Shown: positions 53,130 through 61,243, counted from the first letter of the stretch. The stretch: DNA of 64,000 bases from Haematomicrobium sanguinis DSM 21259 (GCF_000688395.1 NZ_JIAG01000012.1:1-64000); one strand, 5' to 3'. Translations and numbers: made by a program. Notes: generated from the letters alone by a model not told the origin.

Positions 53130-54869
53130 ATGAGGAGCGTGTGTGCTCCACTAGATGAACCCGTTCTCTCTCGCGCCGGCTTGCCCGAGCGGGTGGCGCG
53201 CATCGACCTCGGGGCCATTCAAGCCAACGTGGAGCGAATCCGTAGCATGGTCTCGCCCAGCCGGGTGATGGCGGTGGTCAAAGCCAACGGTTACGGGCAC
53301 GGCATGGTTCCGGTTGCGCAGGCCGCCATCCGAGGCGGTGCGGCGTGGCTGGGCACCGCCCACGTCAGCGAAGCCGTCGAGCTACGCGGTGCCGGGGTGA
53401 GCGTCCCGATTTTGACCTGGTTGCACACCAGTGAAACCGATTTTGACGCTGCCATTCGATCCGGGATCGATGTCGCCACGTCGGGCTGGGAGCTGGCGCA
53501 CATCGCGCAAGCGGCGCGTCGGCTGGAGCAGCCGGCCCGGGTCCAACTCAAGATCGATACCGGGCTTGGCCGGAACGGTGCCACCGCTGAGAATTGGGAT
53601 GCCTTGCTCGGTCAGGCGCTGGAGCTACAAGAATCCGGCTTGATCCGCGTCACCGGAATTTTTTCTCACCTGGCTGTGGCCGATGAGCCGCACCGCACCG
53701 AGACCGATGAACAGCTCGCGAAATTTCATGAAGCCATCGCGATGGCAGAGGATGCCGGGCTAGATGTGGAAGTGCGCCATCTGGCCAACACCCCGGCGGC
53801 GCTGTCCCGCCCCGATACGCACTTTGATTTGGTGCGCGTGGGTATTGGCATGTACGGGCTCTCGCCCTTTGAACATTTGAGCCCGGCGGATTTGGGGCTC
53901 GTCCCGGCGATGACGCTGGCGACCGTTGTTGCCAACGCGAAAAACGTTCCCGCCGGGCACGGCGTGTCTTATGGGCTGCGATACACCACACCGGAAGCAA
54001 CCACACTGGTCCTGATTCCCCTCGGTTATGCCGACGGCATTCCGCGTTCCGCGTCCGGCGGTCCCGTACTGGTGGACGGGCACAAACGTGCGGTGGTCGG
54101 CACCATCGCGATGGACCAGCTGGTGGTGGATATGGGCCGCGCCTACGAGAATCCGGGCGACCTTGTGGGCAGCGAGGCCATCCTCTTCGGCGCCGACGGC
54201 GAGCAGCCGCTAGCCGACGAATGGGCGCGGGCCGCGGGAACCATCAACTATGAAATCGTCACCAGGATCGGTCCGCGGGTCACCCGCGAATTTGTGAATT
54301 CTGCCGAGCCGCAGACGCCGGGCGAGGCGCAGTGGCAGATCACGGTCTCGACGGACTCCCTGGAGCAAACACAATCCGTTGCCGCCCAGTTTGCTCAAGC
54401 GTTACGGCCGGGCGACCTCATCATCCTCGATGGGGAACTCGGCGCCGGCAAGACCACCTTCACCCAGGGGCTCGGTGCGGGGTTGGGCGTGGAAGACGGA
54501 ATCATTTCGCCGACCTTTGTGCTCCAGCGGGTGCACCGCTCGCTTCGCGGCGGCCCCGACCTCATCCACGTTGACGCCTACCGGTTGGGCGAGGATCCGG
54601 ATGCGCTCGATAGCCTCGATTTGGAATCAACCTTGGATACCTCCGTCACGGTCGTGGAGTGGGGGAAGGAACGCGTGGAGTATTTGACGCCAAATTTTGT
54701 TCAGGTATCGCTGCGGCGCGAGACGGCATCGCCCGGTCACACCCATCCCGCCGACGCCGAGGTTCAAACCGACTTTTCCGCCGAAGACGAGGACCAACGC
54801 ACCATCACTTTCCGTGCCTTCGGTGAGCGCTGGCGCGGCAAACCGCCGCAGTTGACGGGCGCGGAGTAA
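53130..54869 (+). CDS. alr-tsaE: Fused alanine racemase / TsaE ATPase
   Basis: A single 579-residue frame. Residues ~15-385 are a PLP alanine racemase supplying D-alanine: catalytic K51 in VVKANGYGHG, with GTIAMDQLVVDMG carrying the second-site region. Residues ~405-570 are TsaE, the ATPase of the t6A37 tRNA complex, with P-loop G435-T443 (GELGAGKTT) and VVEWGKERVEYL. The domains are joined without a stop. ATG at 53130 is chosen; the frame extends 32 codons upstream into the MMPL gene. tsaB follows after 3 bp, so the fusion leads a t6A operon. Confidence 0.93.
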   Translation: MRSVCAPLDEPVLSRAGLPERVARIDLGAIQANVERIRSMVSPSRVMAVVKANGYGHGMVPVAQAAIRGGAAWLGTAHVSEAVELRGAGVSVPILTWLHTSETDFDAAIRSGIDVATSGWELAHIAQAARRLEQPARVQLKIDTGLGRNGATAENWDALLGQALELQESGLIRVTGIFSHLAVADEPHRTETDEQLAKFHEAIAMAEDAGLDVEVRHLANTPAALSRPDTHFDLVRVGIGMYGLSPFEHLSPADLGLVPAMTLATVVANAKNVPAGHGVSYGLRYTTPEATTLVLIPLGYADGIPRSASGGPVLVDGHKRAVVGTIAMDQLVVDMGRAYENPGDLVGSEAILFGADGEQPLADEWARAAGTINYEIVTRIGPRVTREFVNSAEPQTPGEAQWQITVSTDSLEQTQSVAAQFAQALRPGDLIILDGELGAGKTTFTQGLGAGLGVEDGIISPTFVLQRVHRSLRGGPDLIHVDAYRLGEDPDALDSLDLESTLDTSVTVVEWGKERVEYLTPNFVQVSLRRETASPGHTHPADAEVQTDFSAEDEDQRTITFRAFGERWRGKPPQLTGAE

Positions 54870-54872
54870 CGC

Positions 54873-55535
54873 ATGCACCTGGCCATTGATACCTCCGCTA
54901 CCGCAAGCGCCGCACTCATTTCCAACGGCATCGTCCTGGCCGAAACCTCCACCCAGGACACCCGTTCGCACTCCGAAGTGAGCGTGCCACAGGTCGCCGC
55001 CGTTTTGGCCGAGGCCGGGGTGGGTCCAGAACGCCTCGACGGCATTTTTGTGTCGGTGGGACCCGGGCCGTTCACGGGTTTGCGAGTGGGCATCGCCGAG
55101 GCGCGGGTCCTTTCCGAAGTGTGGGGTGTGCCCCTCTACGGGGTGATGGCGCACTATGCGCTTGCCTGGGACGTCATGGCATCCGGTCACAGCGCGCCAT
55201 TCTTGATCGTCACCGACGCGCGCCGCCGCGAGGTGTATTGGAGCGCGTTTTCTGCCGAAGGCACTCTGCTCGACGGGCCACACGTGAGCGCACCCACCGA
55301 GGTGCCGTCGAGCTACGCGCACTACCGGGCCTTCGGGTTTGGCGCCGGACTCTATCCGGACGCCTTCCACGTGGACCCAGACTTTGCACACCGCCAACCC
55401 GGCGCCGCATCGCTGGGGCGTTATGGCCAGGGTGCGCTTGCGGCCGGCATCGCGTTGCCCGGCACTGAACCGTTGTACTTACGCGACTCGGACGCGAAGA
55501 TCCCCGCGGCCCGGAAACTCGGGGGAAAAGCATGA
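54873..55535 (+). CDS. tsaB: t6A complex subunit TsaB
   Basis: Inactive ASKHA-fold scaffold of the t6A37 complex, partner of TsaD. The 220 residues begin [20 protein letters not shown] and contain [20 protein letters not shown], the family signature. ATG at 54873, 3 bp after alr-tsaE. The stop overlaps the rimI-tsaD start by ATGA. Confidence 0.94.
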   Translation: MHLAIDTSATASAALISNGIVLAETSTQDTRSHSEVSVPQVAAVLAEAGVGPERLDGIFVSVGPGPFTGLRVGIAEARVLSEVWGVPLYGVMAHYALAWDVMASGHSAPFLIVTDARRREVYWSAFSAEGTLLDGPHVSAPTEVPSSYAHYRAFGFGAGLYPDAFHVDPDFAHRQPGAASLGRYGQGALAAGIALPGTEPLYLRDSDAKIPAARKLGGKA

Positions 55536-57202
55536 TGAACGACGGCGTGAGGTCGCCTTCCGCGGTTCGCTTCCGGAGCATGCAACTCGCCGATATCCAC
55601 GTGGTGCATGATCTGGAAACCGAGCTCTTCCCCCATGATGCGTGGCCGCTGGCACTGTTTCATTCCGAGCTCACCCATGAGGACACCCGCTGGTATTGGG
55701 TGGTCGAATCCGAGGCGGAACCCGGGCGAGTCATCGGCTATGCGGGGCTCATGTACCTGTCCCCGATTGCCGATATTCAAACCATCGCGGTGCACCCGGA
55801 TTATGAGGGTCAGGGCATCGGGAGCAGCCTGTTGCAGCGGATGATTTCCGAAAGCATTCGCCGCGGTGCCGAAGCGATCATGCTTGAGGTGCGCAAGGAC
55901 AATGAGCGGGCTACTCGGCTTTACGAGCGTTTTGGCTTTGAAACGATCGGCGAAAGGCCGCGATATTACGGCGACGGCGCAGACGCGGCGGTCATGCGGA
56001 AGGAACTCGGCGCAGAGCAAGCGGCTTCGAACGCGCAAGGGGACGCGACCGGCCCCGCTGCCGTCGATTCGACGCCCGCTGTCCCCGCGCTGCCCCGGGA
56101 ACCGCTGATTTTGGGTATTGAAACCTCGTGCGATGAGACGGGCGTGGGTATTGTGCGTGGCACCGCGCTGCTCGCGAATGTGGTGGCGTCCTCCATGGAA
56201 CTGCACGTACCATACGGCGGGGTGATCCCGGAGATCGCGGCCCGCGCGCACTTGGACGCCCTGACTCCGACCATTGCCGAGGCGTTGAACCAGGCGGATG
56301 TGGCGCTGGAGGACCTCGATGCGATAGCCGTCACGAGCGGTCCAGGGTTGGCCGGTGCGCTCATGGTCGGTGTCGCCGGAGCCAAGGCGCTGGGCTTGGC
56401 CACCGGGAAGCCGCTCTATGGACTCAACCACCTGGTCGGTCACATCGCCGTGGGCTTGCTGGATGCCGGCGTCGAGACATTGCCGCCCCACCTTGGCGCA
56501 CTCTTGGTTTCCGGCGGCCACACCGAGATCCTGAAGGTTAATTCGTTGACCGAGGATGTCGAGCTGTTGGGGTCGACCATAGACGATGCGGCCGGCGAAG
56601 CATATGACAAGGTGGCCCGCATCCTCGGCCTGGACTACCCGGGTGGGCCGGCGATCGACAAACTCGCCAGAGACGGGGACCCGAAAGCATTCACCTTCCC
56701 GCGAGCCCTGTCCCTGCCGAAATTTATGGGTAGCGCCGAGAACCCGGGTAAGCACCGCTACGACTTCTCCTTCAGCGGGCTCAAGACCGCGGCGCTACGG
56801 GCCGTGGAACAGTTTGAGGCGCGCGGCCTGCCGGTCCCGGCCGCCGATATCGCGGCAAGTTTCCAGGAGGCAGTTGCGGATGTGCTCACCTGCAAGACGA
56901 TTCTCGCCGCCCAAGAAAACGGCATCGATGCGCTGCTCCTGGGTGGGGGAGTGGCCGCGAATTCGCGCATCCGCTCGCTGTTGGCCGAGCGCTGCGCCGA
57001 GGCCGGCATTGAGCTCATCACCCCGCCCATCGCGCTCTGCACAGACAACGGCGCGATGATCGCAACCCTCGGCGCGCAAGTGATGTCGGCCGGCGTTGCC
57101 CCGAGCGGACTCAATTTCGAATCCGACCCCTCCCAGCCAGTCACCGAAATCACCACCACCCCCCAATCGACTGTGCAGAACACGCACGCGACACGCCGTT
57201 AA
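55532..57202 (+). CDS. rimI-tsaD: Fused RimI acetyltransferase / TsaD
   Basis: One 556-residue frame. Residues ~12-155 are a GNAT domain (RimI, S18-alanine acetyltransferase): [20 protein letters not shown] and [19 protein letters not shown] ~35-residue Ala/Pro linker follows. Residues ~190-540 are Tsa[27 protein letters not shown], the metal site [11 protein letters not shown] and VSGGHTE. The last ~13 residues ([13 protein letters not shown]) and the stop codon are encoded by a dispersed hairpin (57165-57229), so the natural C-terminus seems to have been replaced. It overlaps tsaB by 4 bases. Confidence 0.93.
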   Translation: MMNDGVRSPSAVRFRSMQLADIHVVHDLETELFPHDAWPLALFHSELTHEDTRWYWVVESEAEPGRVIGYAGLMYLSPIADIQTIAVHPDYEGQGIGSSLLQRMISESIRRGAEAIMLEVRKDNERATRLYERFGFETIGERPRYYGDGADAAVMRKELGAEQAASNAQGDATGPAAVDSTPAVPALPREPLILGIETSCDETGVGIVRGTALLANVVASSMELHVPYGGVIPEIAARAHLDALTPTIAEALNQADVALEDLDAIAVTSGPGLAGALMVGVAGAKALGLATGKPLYGLNHLVGHIAVGLLDAGVETLPPHLGALLVSGGHTEILKVNSLTEDVELLGSTIDDAAGEAYDKVARILGLDYPGGPAIDKLARDGDPKAFTFPRALSLPKFMGSAENPGKHRYDFSFSGLKTAALRAVEQFEARGLPVPAADIAASFQEAVADVLTCKTILAAQENGIDALLLGGGVAANSRIRSLLAERCAEAGIELITPPIALCTDNGAMIATLGAQVMSAGVAPSGLNFESDPSQPVTEITTTPQSTVQNTHATRR

Positions 57203-57229
57203 AGCGTGCATTTTCTGCACAGTCGACTT
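57165..57229. repeat. 65-bp hairpin element, reverse copy, at the tsaD 3' end
   Basis: AATCGACTGTGCAGAA (57165-57180) pairs with the arm ending TTCTGCACAGTCGA (57213-57226). The interior matches the reverse complement of 15537-15576. The TAA at 57200-57202 that ends tsaD is inside this element. Confidence 0.8.
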
Positions 57230-57326
57230 CCAGTGTGCACTTTCCAGGGCCAGCTGACCCCACCTGCCGCCTCGGCGAAGGGGGACGGGGGCAGAGGCAG
57301 TGAGCGCGGGTGCGCCTTGGTGAGGA

Positions 57327-57371
57327 ACGACGGCGGTGCGTCGCCTTAAGAAGGCAACGCACCGCCGTCGT
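57327..57371. repeat. 45-bp hairpin with ACGACGGCG ends
   Basis: ACGACGGCGGTGCGT (57327-57341) pairs with 57357-57371; after one mismatch, GCCTT/AAGGC extends the stem to an AAG loop. It shares the outer motif with the palindrome at 3583 but has different inner bases that still pair. Confidence 0.8.
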
Positions 57372-57389
57372 GCTTCAGCAAGCACCCTC

Positions 57390-57458
57390 CCTCGACTGTG
57401 TAGCAGTTAATGCCCATGACACCGCTCAACATGGGCATTAACTGCTACATAGTCGAGG
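57390..57458. repeat. 69-bp hairpin with 29-bp arms (copy 2)
   Basis: CCTCGACTGTGTAGCAGTTA... (57390-57418) pairs with 57430-57458 with one mismatch; loop acaccgctcaa (11 bases). Against copy 1 (34683) the arms differ at four or more positions, each balanced in the opposite arm. It ends one base before the GlxR-type site. Confidence 0.9.
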
Positions 57459-57474
57459 TGTGAGGTAGATCACA
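57459..57474. promoter_or_regulatory. GlxR/CRP-type operator before asp23
   Basis: TGTGAGGTAGATCACA matches TGTGANNTANNTCACA at all fixed positions. It lies 80 bp before the asp23 start. Confidence 0.6.
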
Positions 57475-57553
57475 TAAACTGAGCGTGACGATTGCGCACC
57501 GGCGCACGTCTTATCTATGTCAGCAAGTACATCTCGCGAAAGGGACGTAAACA

Positions 57554-58084
57554 ATGAGCACTACTACCCCAGAGAACAAGCAGAACTCCAGCGCGACCAA
57601 GAACTCCCCGGACAAGACGGTAAAGAACGGCGTGGCCGTACCGAATGATTCGGGCGACGCGGGCAAGACCATCATCGAGGGCAACGTTGTTGCCAAGGTG
57701 ATCGGCATCGCAGCGCGGGATGTATCGGGCGTGTACGCGCTCGGTGGCGGAGCGGCTCGGGCGATCGGCGCCATCCGCGATGCCGTCGGCAACACCGACC
57801 TGACTCAGGGCGTGTCCGTCGAAGTTGGCGAAAAACAGGTTGCCGCAGATTTGACGATCGTGGTCGAGTACCCGCAACCGCTCAAGCAGGTCGCTGACGA
57901 TGTGCGCGCCGCCGTGTACAAGGCCGTCGAGGATTTGGTGGGCTTGGAAGTCGTGGAGGTCAACATCTCGATCACCGACATCCACATCCCGTCGGATGAC
58001 AAAGACAAAGAGGATTCCCGTTCGGATGAGAATTCCGGACAGGAGAGCGCTCGCCGCGAGGACAACAGCGGACGCGTTCAGTAA
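57554..58084 (+). CDS. Asp23/Gls24-family envelope stress protein
   Basis: The 176-residue protein has a Ser/Thr/Asn-rich N-terminus and the Asp23 domain (GNVVAKVIGIAARDVSGVYA; VVEYPQPLKQVADDVRAAVY; LVGLEVVEVNISITDIHIP). The C-terminus is Asp/Ser-rich and charged. Asp23 proteins sit beneath the membrane in Gram-positive bacteria and respond to alkaline or envelope stress. The usual membrane anchor AmaP is not seen nearby. csbD follows after 46 bp and a sigma factor thereafter. Confidence 0.9.
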   Translation: MSTTTPENKQNSSATKNSPDKTVKNGVAVPNDSGDAGKTIIEGNVVAKVIGIAARDVSGVYALGGGAARAIGAIRDAVGNTDLTQGVSVEVGEKQVAADLTIVVEYPQPLKQVADDVRAAVYKAVEDLVGLEVVEVNISITDIHIPSDDKDKEDSRSDENSGQESARREDNSGRVQ

Positions 58085-58130
58085 CAGCTGACCCACAAGG
58101 GCCAGTGACCAACCAAGGAGGACATGAAAA

Positions 58131-58346
58131 ATGGGTATCGGAGATAAAGCAGAGAACAAGTTTCAGGACCTCACCGGCAAGGCTAAGGAAGGCGCCGGAA
58201 AGGCCACTGACAACAAAGATCTTGAAGCAGAGGGCAAGGGCGATCAGGCTCAAGCCGGCCTCAAGGACGCTGTAGAGAACGTCAAGGACTTCGCCAAGGA
58301 TGCCGGCGACAAGATCAAGGACGTTTTCAACAAGGATAAGAAGTAA
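58131..58346 (+). CDS. CsbD-family stress protein
   Basis: The 71 residues start MGIGDKAENKFQDLTGKAKE and end DAGDKIKDVFNKDKK. This is the CsbD pattern of small, charged, general-stress proteins. The ribosome site AAGGAGG (58115-58121) is closer to an out-of-frame ATG at 58124, which would make MKNGYRR and stop inside csbD, so initiation may be affected. A terminator-like hairpin follows. Confidence 0.87.
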   Translation: MGIGDKAENKFQDLTGKAKEGAGKATDNKDLEAEGKGDQAQAGLKDAVENVKDFAKDAGDKIKDVFNKDKK

Positions 58347-58367
58347 CCCACACCACAACCCCTAAGC

Positions 58368-58415
58368 CGATGCCCGGTTCGCCCGTCCCCCCATTGAGCG
58401 GTGAGCCGGGCATCG
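58368..58415 (+). terminator. Stem-loop after csbD
   Basis: CGATGCCCGG (58368-58377) pairs with CCGGGCATCG (58406-58415) around a 28-base loop. It separates asp23-csbD from the sigma-factor gene. Confidence 0.6.
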
Positions 58416-58488
58416 ACCCTCTCAGGGACCTTTTGGGAGTTCGTGACATACTTTTTCGGAGCGAGCGAGTAGCAAAGGGGCGTGATCA

Positions 58489-59037
58489 GTGAGTTACCTT
58501 TCACAAGCGCCCGATGCGCTACTGGTCATCCGTAGCCGGGAGGGCGATCTTGCGGCCTTCGAAGCGTTAGTCACTCGTTACGCGCTACTCATGCGCTCCT
58601 ACGCCTACCGCATCATCGGCTCGCTTCCCGAAGCCGAGGACGCGGTACAAGAAACGCTGATCACGGCATGGCAGACCATGGACAAGCTACGAGAGCCAGC
58701 AAAAGCCAAGAGTTGGCTCATGCGCATTGTCTCGTCAAAGAGCATTGACGCAATCCGGTCACGCAAAGACTACGTTGACCTGGAAGAAGTCGGCGAACCC
58801 GGAACGGAAAGCTCCTCACCCGAGGACGTTGCCATCGCCAGCTCTCGCATGGAAGCGCTCGCGCTGGCGCTCGACAAGCTTCCACCCCTGGGCAGACGTT
58901 GCTGGGTGTTGCGCGAAATCGGGGAGCAGTCCTATGTCGACATCGCCAAACAACTGGGCGTTCCGCCCTCGACCGTCCGTGGACAAATTGCCCGGGCGCG
59001 AGCGTTCCTGGACCATGAATTGAGGGACTGGACATGA
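58489..59037 (+). CDS. ECF-type RNA polymerase sigma factor
   Basis: The 182 residues contain sigma region 2 (AFEALVTRYALLMRSYAYRI; EAEDAVQETLITAWQ) and region 4 with HTH (LGRRCWVLREIGEQSYVDIA; PPSTVRGQIARARAFL). No region 3 is present, as in ECF sigma factors. GTG start with AAAGGGG upstream. The stop overlaps the next gene (ATGA), which is therefore a candidate regulator. Association with asp23 and csbD suggests an envelope-stress regulon. Confidence 0.9.
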   Translation: MSYLSQAPDALLVIRSREGDLAAFEALVTRYALLMRSYAYRIIGSLPEAEDAVQETLITAWQTMDKLREPAKAKSWLMRIVSSKSIDAIRSRKDYVDLEEVGEPGTESSSPEDVAIASSRMEALALALDKLPPLGRRCWVLREIGEQSYVDIAKQLGVPPSTVRGQIARARAFLDHELRDWT

Positions 59038-59630
59038 GCGAAAACCAGTCAAGCGCACTCGGTCAACTCTTGACCGAGTACGATTTCAAAGCACACAGCG
59101 AAAGCGACCGCAATTGGTTGCGCGGCTTTTTGCAAAACATCGCCCTTGAGGCGCAAAGCGGGAGAATGATTCCGCTCGTAGCCCCTGCCGCGCCCGCCGC
59201 AAAGAGCGCGGCGAAGAGCGCCGCCAAGGGCACAGCCAAGGGCACAGCCAAGGGCACAGCCAAAAGCGCCGGGCCCGCAGCCAGCACGGCGGACATTGAA
59301 CTCTGGCAAACCGAAGGCGCACTCCTCGACCTCGTCCGCGCCACCGTGGACGGCCACGATTCGCTCCTGATTGAGCACGTGGAATTCCTTGGCGATGTGT
59401 CGCAAAGCGGTGCCAGCGTGGGCGTGTCATTGACCGCCGTCGTACTTGTGGAAACTACCCCGCAGGGCGCGCCCAAGGCGCCCGCCCTCTCGGCCAGCGC
59501 GGCCGCCGACCGCGCCCGCACCCGTATCCGCGAGGCGCTGGCACGCCACTCGCAACTTCGCGTGGGCGCCATTGACGTGACGATTACCGATGTCATTGTG
59601 TTGCACGCGGCGGAGGACGCCGATGAGTAA
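59034..59630 (+). CDS. Divergent Asp23-like protein with Ala/Lys repeat linker
   Basis: The 198-residue protein, coupled to the sigma gene. Residues 1-45 (LGQLLTEYDFKAHSESDRNW) are not recognised. Residues ~55-80 are an AKGT repeat encoded by three 12-bp units (59223-59258). The C-terminal half resembles an Asp23 domain (IELWQTEGALLDLVRATVDG; RTRIREALARHSQLRVGAID, VTITDVIVLH) but is weakly conserved. No membrane segment or zinc motif is seen, so it is not a classic anti-sigma. Its position suggests a role in controlling or responding to the sigma factor. Confidence 0.7.
   Translation: MSENQSSALGQLLTEYDFKAHSESDRNWLRGFLQNIALEAQSGRMIPLVAPAAPAAKSAAKSAAKGTAKGTAKGTAKSAGPAASTADIELWQTEGALLDLVRATVDGHDSLLIEHVEFLGDVSQSGASVGVSLTAVVLVETTPQGAPKAPALSASAAADRARTRIREALARHSQLRVGAIDVTITDVIVLHAAEDADE
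59223..59258 (+). repeat. Three tandem 12-bp units
   Basis: GCCAAGGGCACA repeated three times without change, encoding AKGT units in the linker of the Asp23-like protein. Expected to vary in copy number by slippage. Confidence 0.85.
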
Positions 59631-59949
59631 GTCCCCAAGCGGATCCGCCGCCTCAGACAAACTCACCCAAGCCGTCGCCGCGCTCGCCGGTGTGGCCGAG
59701 GTGTACCCGCCGCACGGCGCCATCCGTGCCGAAGCGGAGCGGCTGTGGAAGGTCCTGGGCGGCGAAGACCCGGAAACCACCCGCAAGGCCGGGTTCGTGG
59801 AGGTCACCGACAGCAAGGCGACCGCCCGCATTTCGGTGACGGCAGACGCGAGCGCCCCGGACGTCGCTAAGAACGTGGCCGCGCTCCTGGCCAAGCACCA
59901 TCCGGACGCCGAAATCAGCGTCACCGTGGTGCGCATTCAAGGCGACTAG
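59623..59949 (+). CDS. Small protein of unknown function in the sigma operon
   Basis: The 108 residues start MSKSPSGSAASDKLTQAVAA at the ATG at 59623, overlapping the previous gene by 8 bases; the frame is open slightly upstream. The sequence VTADASAPDVAKNVAALLAK with DAEISVTVVRIQGD recalls the last helix-strand pair of Asp23 domains. This may be a second degenerate Asp23 relative. It is the last gene of the sigma operon, with a G+C-rich hairpin following. Confidence 0.65.
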   Translation: MSKSPSGSAASDKLTQAVAALAGVAEVYPPHGAIRAEAERLWKVLGGEDPETTRKAGFVEVTDSKATARISVTADASAPDVAKNVAALLAKHHPDAEISVTVVRIQGD

Positions 59950-59966
59950 GCCCACCCGGCGCTCAG

Positions 59967-59993
59967 GGCCCCGGCGCGCTAGAACCCGGGGCC
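59967..59993. terminator. G+C-rich hairpin between convergent genes
   Basis: GGCCCCGG (59967-59974) pairs with CCGGGGCC (59986-59993) around 11 bases. It lies between the convergent sigma operon and the ligase gene. Confidence 0.6.
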
Positions 59994-60003
59994 GCGGGCC
60001 CGT

Positions 60004-61149
60004 TTATACGCCGCCCCGCATCTGATCCACCAGGTAGCGCACCACCGCGCGCAGATCGCCCCCGGCGGCCGCGGCCACCTCGTGCTGGCGCTGATACCCG
60101 GCGCCAAATTCCATCATCCACGCGATATCCTGCAACTCCTGGGCGCAACCAAGCCGGGAAGCGACCGGCGCCAGCCGCTCCACCTCGCGCGCCAGGTGCT
60201 CGGTGACCAGCTCCTCGTTGCCCGCCGCATCGGTAATGATGATCGCATCCAAACCGTAGCGTGCGGCCCGCCACTTATTCTCCTGAACATGCCACTGCGG
60301 CATGGTCGGCAGCGTCTCTCCGGCCTCGAGCCGATCCGAAAAATCCTGCACCAAGCACTGTGTCAGCGCGGCAATCGCCCCGATCTCGCGCGCGGTGGAC
60401 ACCCCGTCGCAGACCCGCATCTCGATCGTCCCGAGGTTCGCGGCCGGACGGATATCCCAGCGAATCTCGCTCACATCATCGATCACGCCGGTCGTCATCA
60501 TGTCCCGCACGTACGCCTCATACTCTTCCCAGGTGCGGAACTGGAACGGCAGCCCGGCGGTCGGCAACTGCTGGAACATGAGCGCGCGTTGCGAGGCGTA
60601 CCCGGTGTCCTCGCCCTCCCAGAACGGGCTGGACGCGGAAATCGCCTGAAAGTGCGGGAAATAGTTGAGCAGCCCGTTGAGCACCGGCATCGCCTTGTTC
60701 ACATCATCCAGACCCACGTGCACGTGCACGCCCCAAATGAGCATCTGCCGGCCCCACCACTGCGTGCGGTCAATGAGCTTTTGGTAGCGCTCGGCGTTTG
60801 TCACCAACTGCGTCGCCGGCACGTCAAAGGGGTGCGAGCCCGCGGAAAACACGTCCAGGCCCATCGGATCGATAACCTCGCGCACCGCGTTCATCGCCTC
60901 GGTCAGTTGTCCGGTCGCCTCCGAGACGGTGTGACACACCCCGGTCACCAGCTCCACGGTGTTGAGCAGAAGCTCCTTTTTGACCCACGGGTGCGCTGGA
61001 TCTTCATGGATTTCCGGGAACTTCGCCTCGATGCCGGCCAACACCTGGTGCGCGGCGGGGACCAGCTCGCCGGACTCGCGATCAACGAGCGCCAACTCCC
61101 ACTCGATTCCGAGTGTTGACTGTTCGGACGTGGCAAACGGCAATGACAA
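60004..61149 (-). CDS. YbdK-type carboxylate-amine ligase (GCS2 family)
   Basis: The 381-residue ATP-dependent ligase related to glutamate-cysteine ligase starts MSLPFATSEQSTLGIEWELA, with the GCS2 metal/ATP motif GIEWELALVD. Other conserved blocks are GVHVHVGLDD, NLGTIEMRVCDG and QENKWRAARYG. TTG start at 61149 with GGGAGGA upstream. Members are often annotated as weak glutamate-cysteine ligases; the true substrate is open. It is divergent from the GH3 gene with about 95 bp between. Confidence 0.87.
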   Translation of the reverse strand: MSLPFATSEQSTLGIEWELALVDRESGELVPAAHQVLAGIEAKFPEIHEDPAHPWVKKELLLNTVELVTGVCHTVSEATGQLTEAMNAVREVIDPMGLDVFSAGSHPFDVPATQLVTNAERYQKLIDRTQWWGRQMLIWGVHVHVGLDDVNKAMPVLNGLLNYFPHFQAISASSPFWEGEDTGYASQRALMFQQLPTAGLPFQFRTWEEYEAYVRDMMTTGVIDDVSEIRWDIRPAANLGTIEMRVCDGVSTAREIGAIAALTQCLVQDFSDRLEAGETLPTMPQWHVQENKWRAARYGLDAIIITDAAGNEELVTEHLAREVERLAPVASRLGCAQELQDIAWMMEFGAGYQRQHEVAAAAGGDLRAVVRYLVDQMRGGV

Positions 61150-61243
61150 TAGTCCTCCCAGGGTTTCGCGCTACCTTCCAATCTTAGTGGCACGCGCCCG
61201 GCCGCGTTGGTTCGAGTTACCAGCCCGCGTAACCTGGCAGTAG

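Larger units (their letters stand above)
57230..57553. other. Gene-free region between tsaD and asp23
   Basis: Carries the hairpin at 57327, the 69-bp hairpin at 57390 and a GlxR-type site at 57459. Downstream of the latter, TTGCGC ... TATCTA (about 57493-57520) is a weak promoter candidate for asp23. No coding frame is credible. Confidence 0.6.

Noticed and set aside
51479-53218. 579-codon open frame antisense to the MMPL gene
   Set aside because: Composition (Arg/His/Gly) is that of a codon-bias artefact; the MMPL frame has clear motifs.
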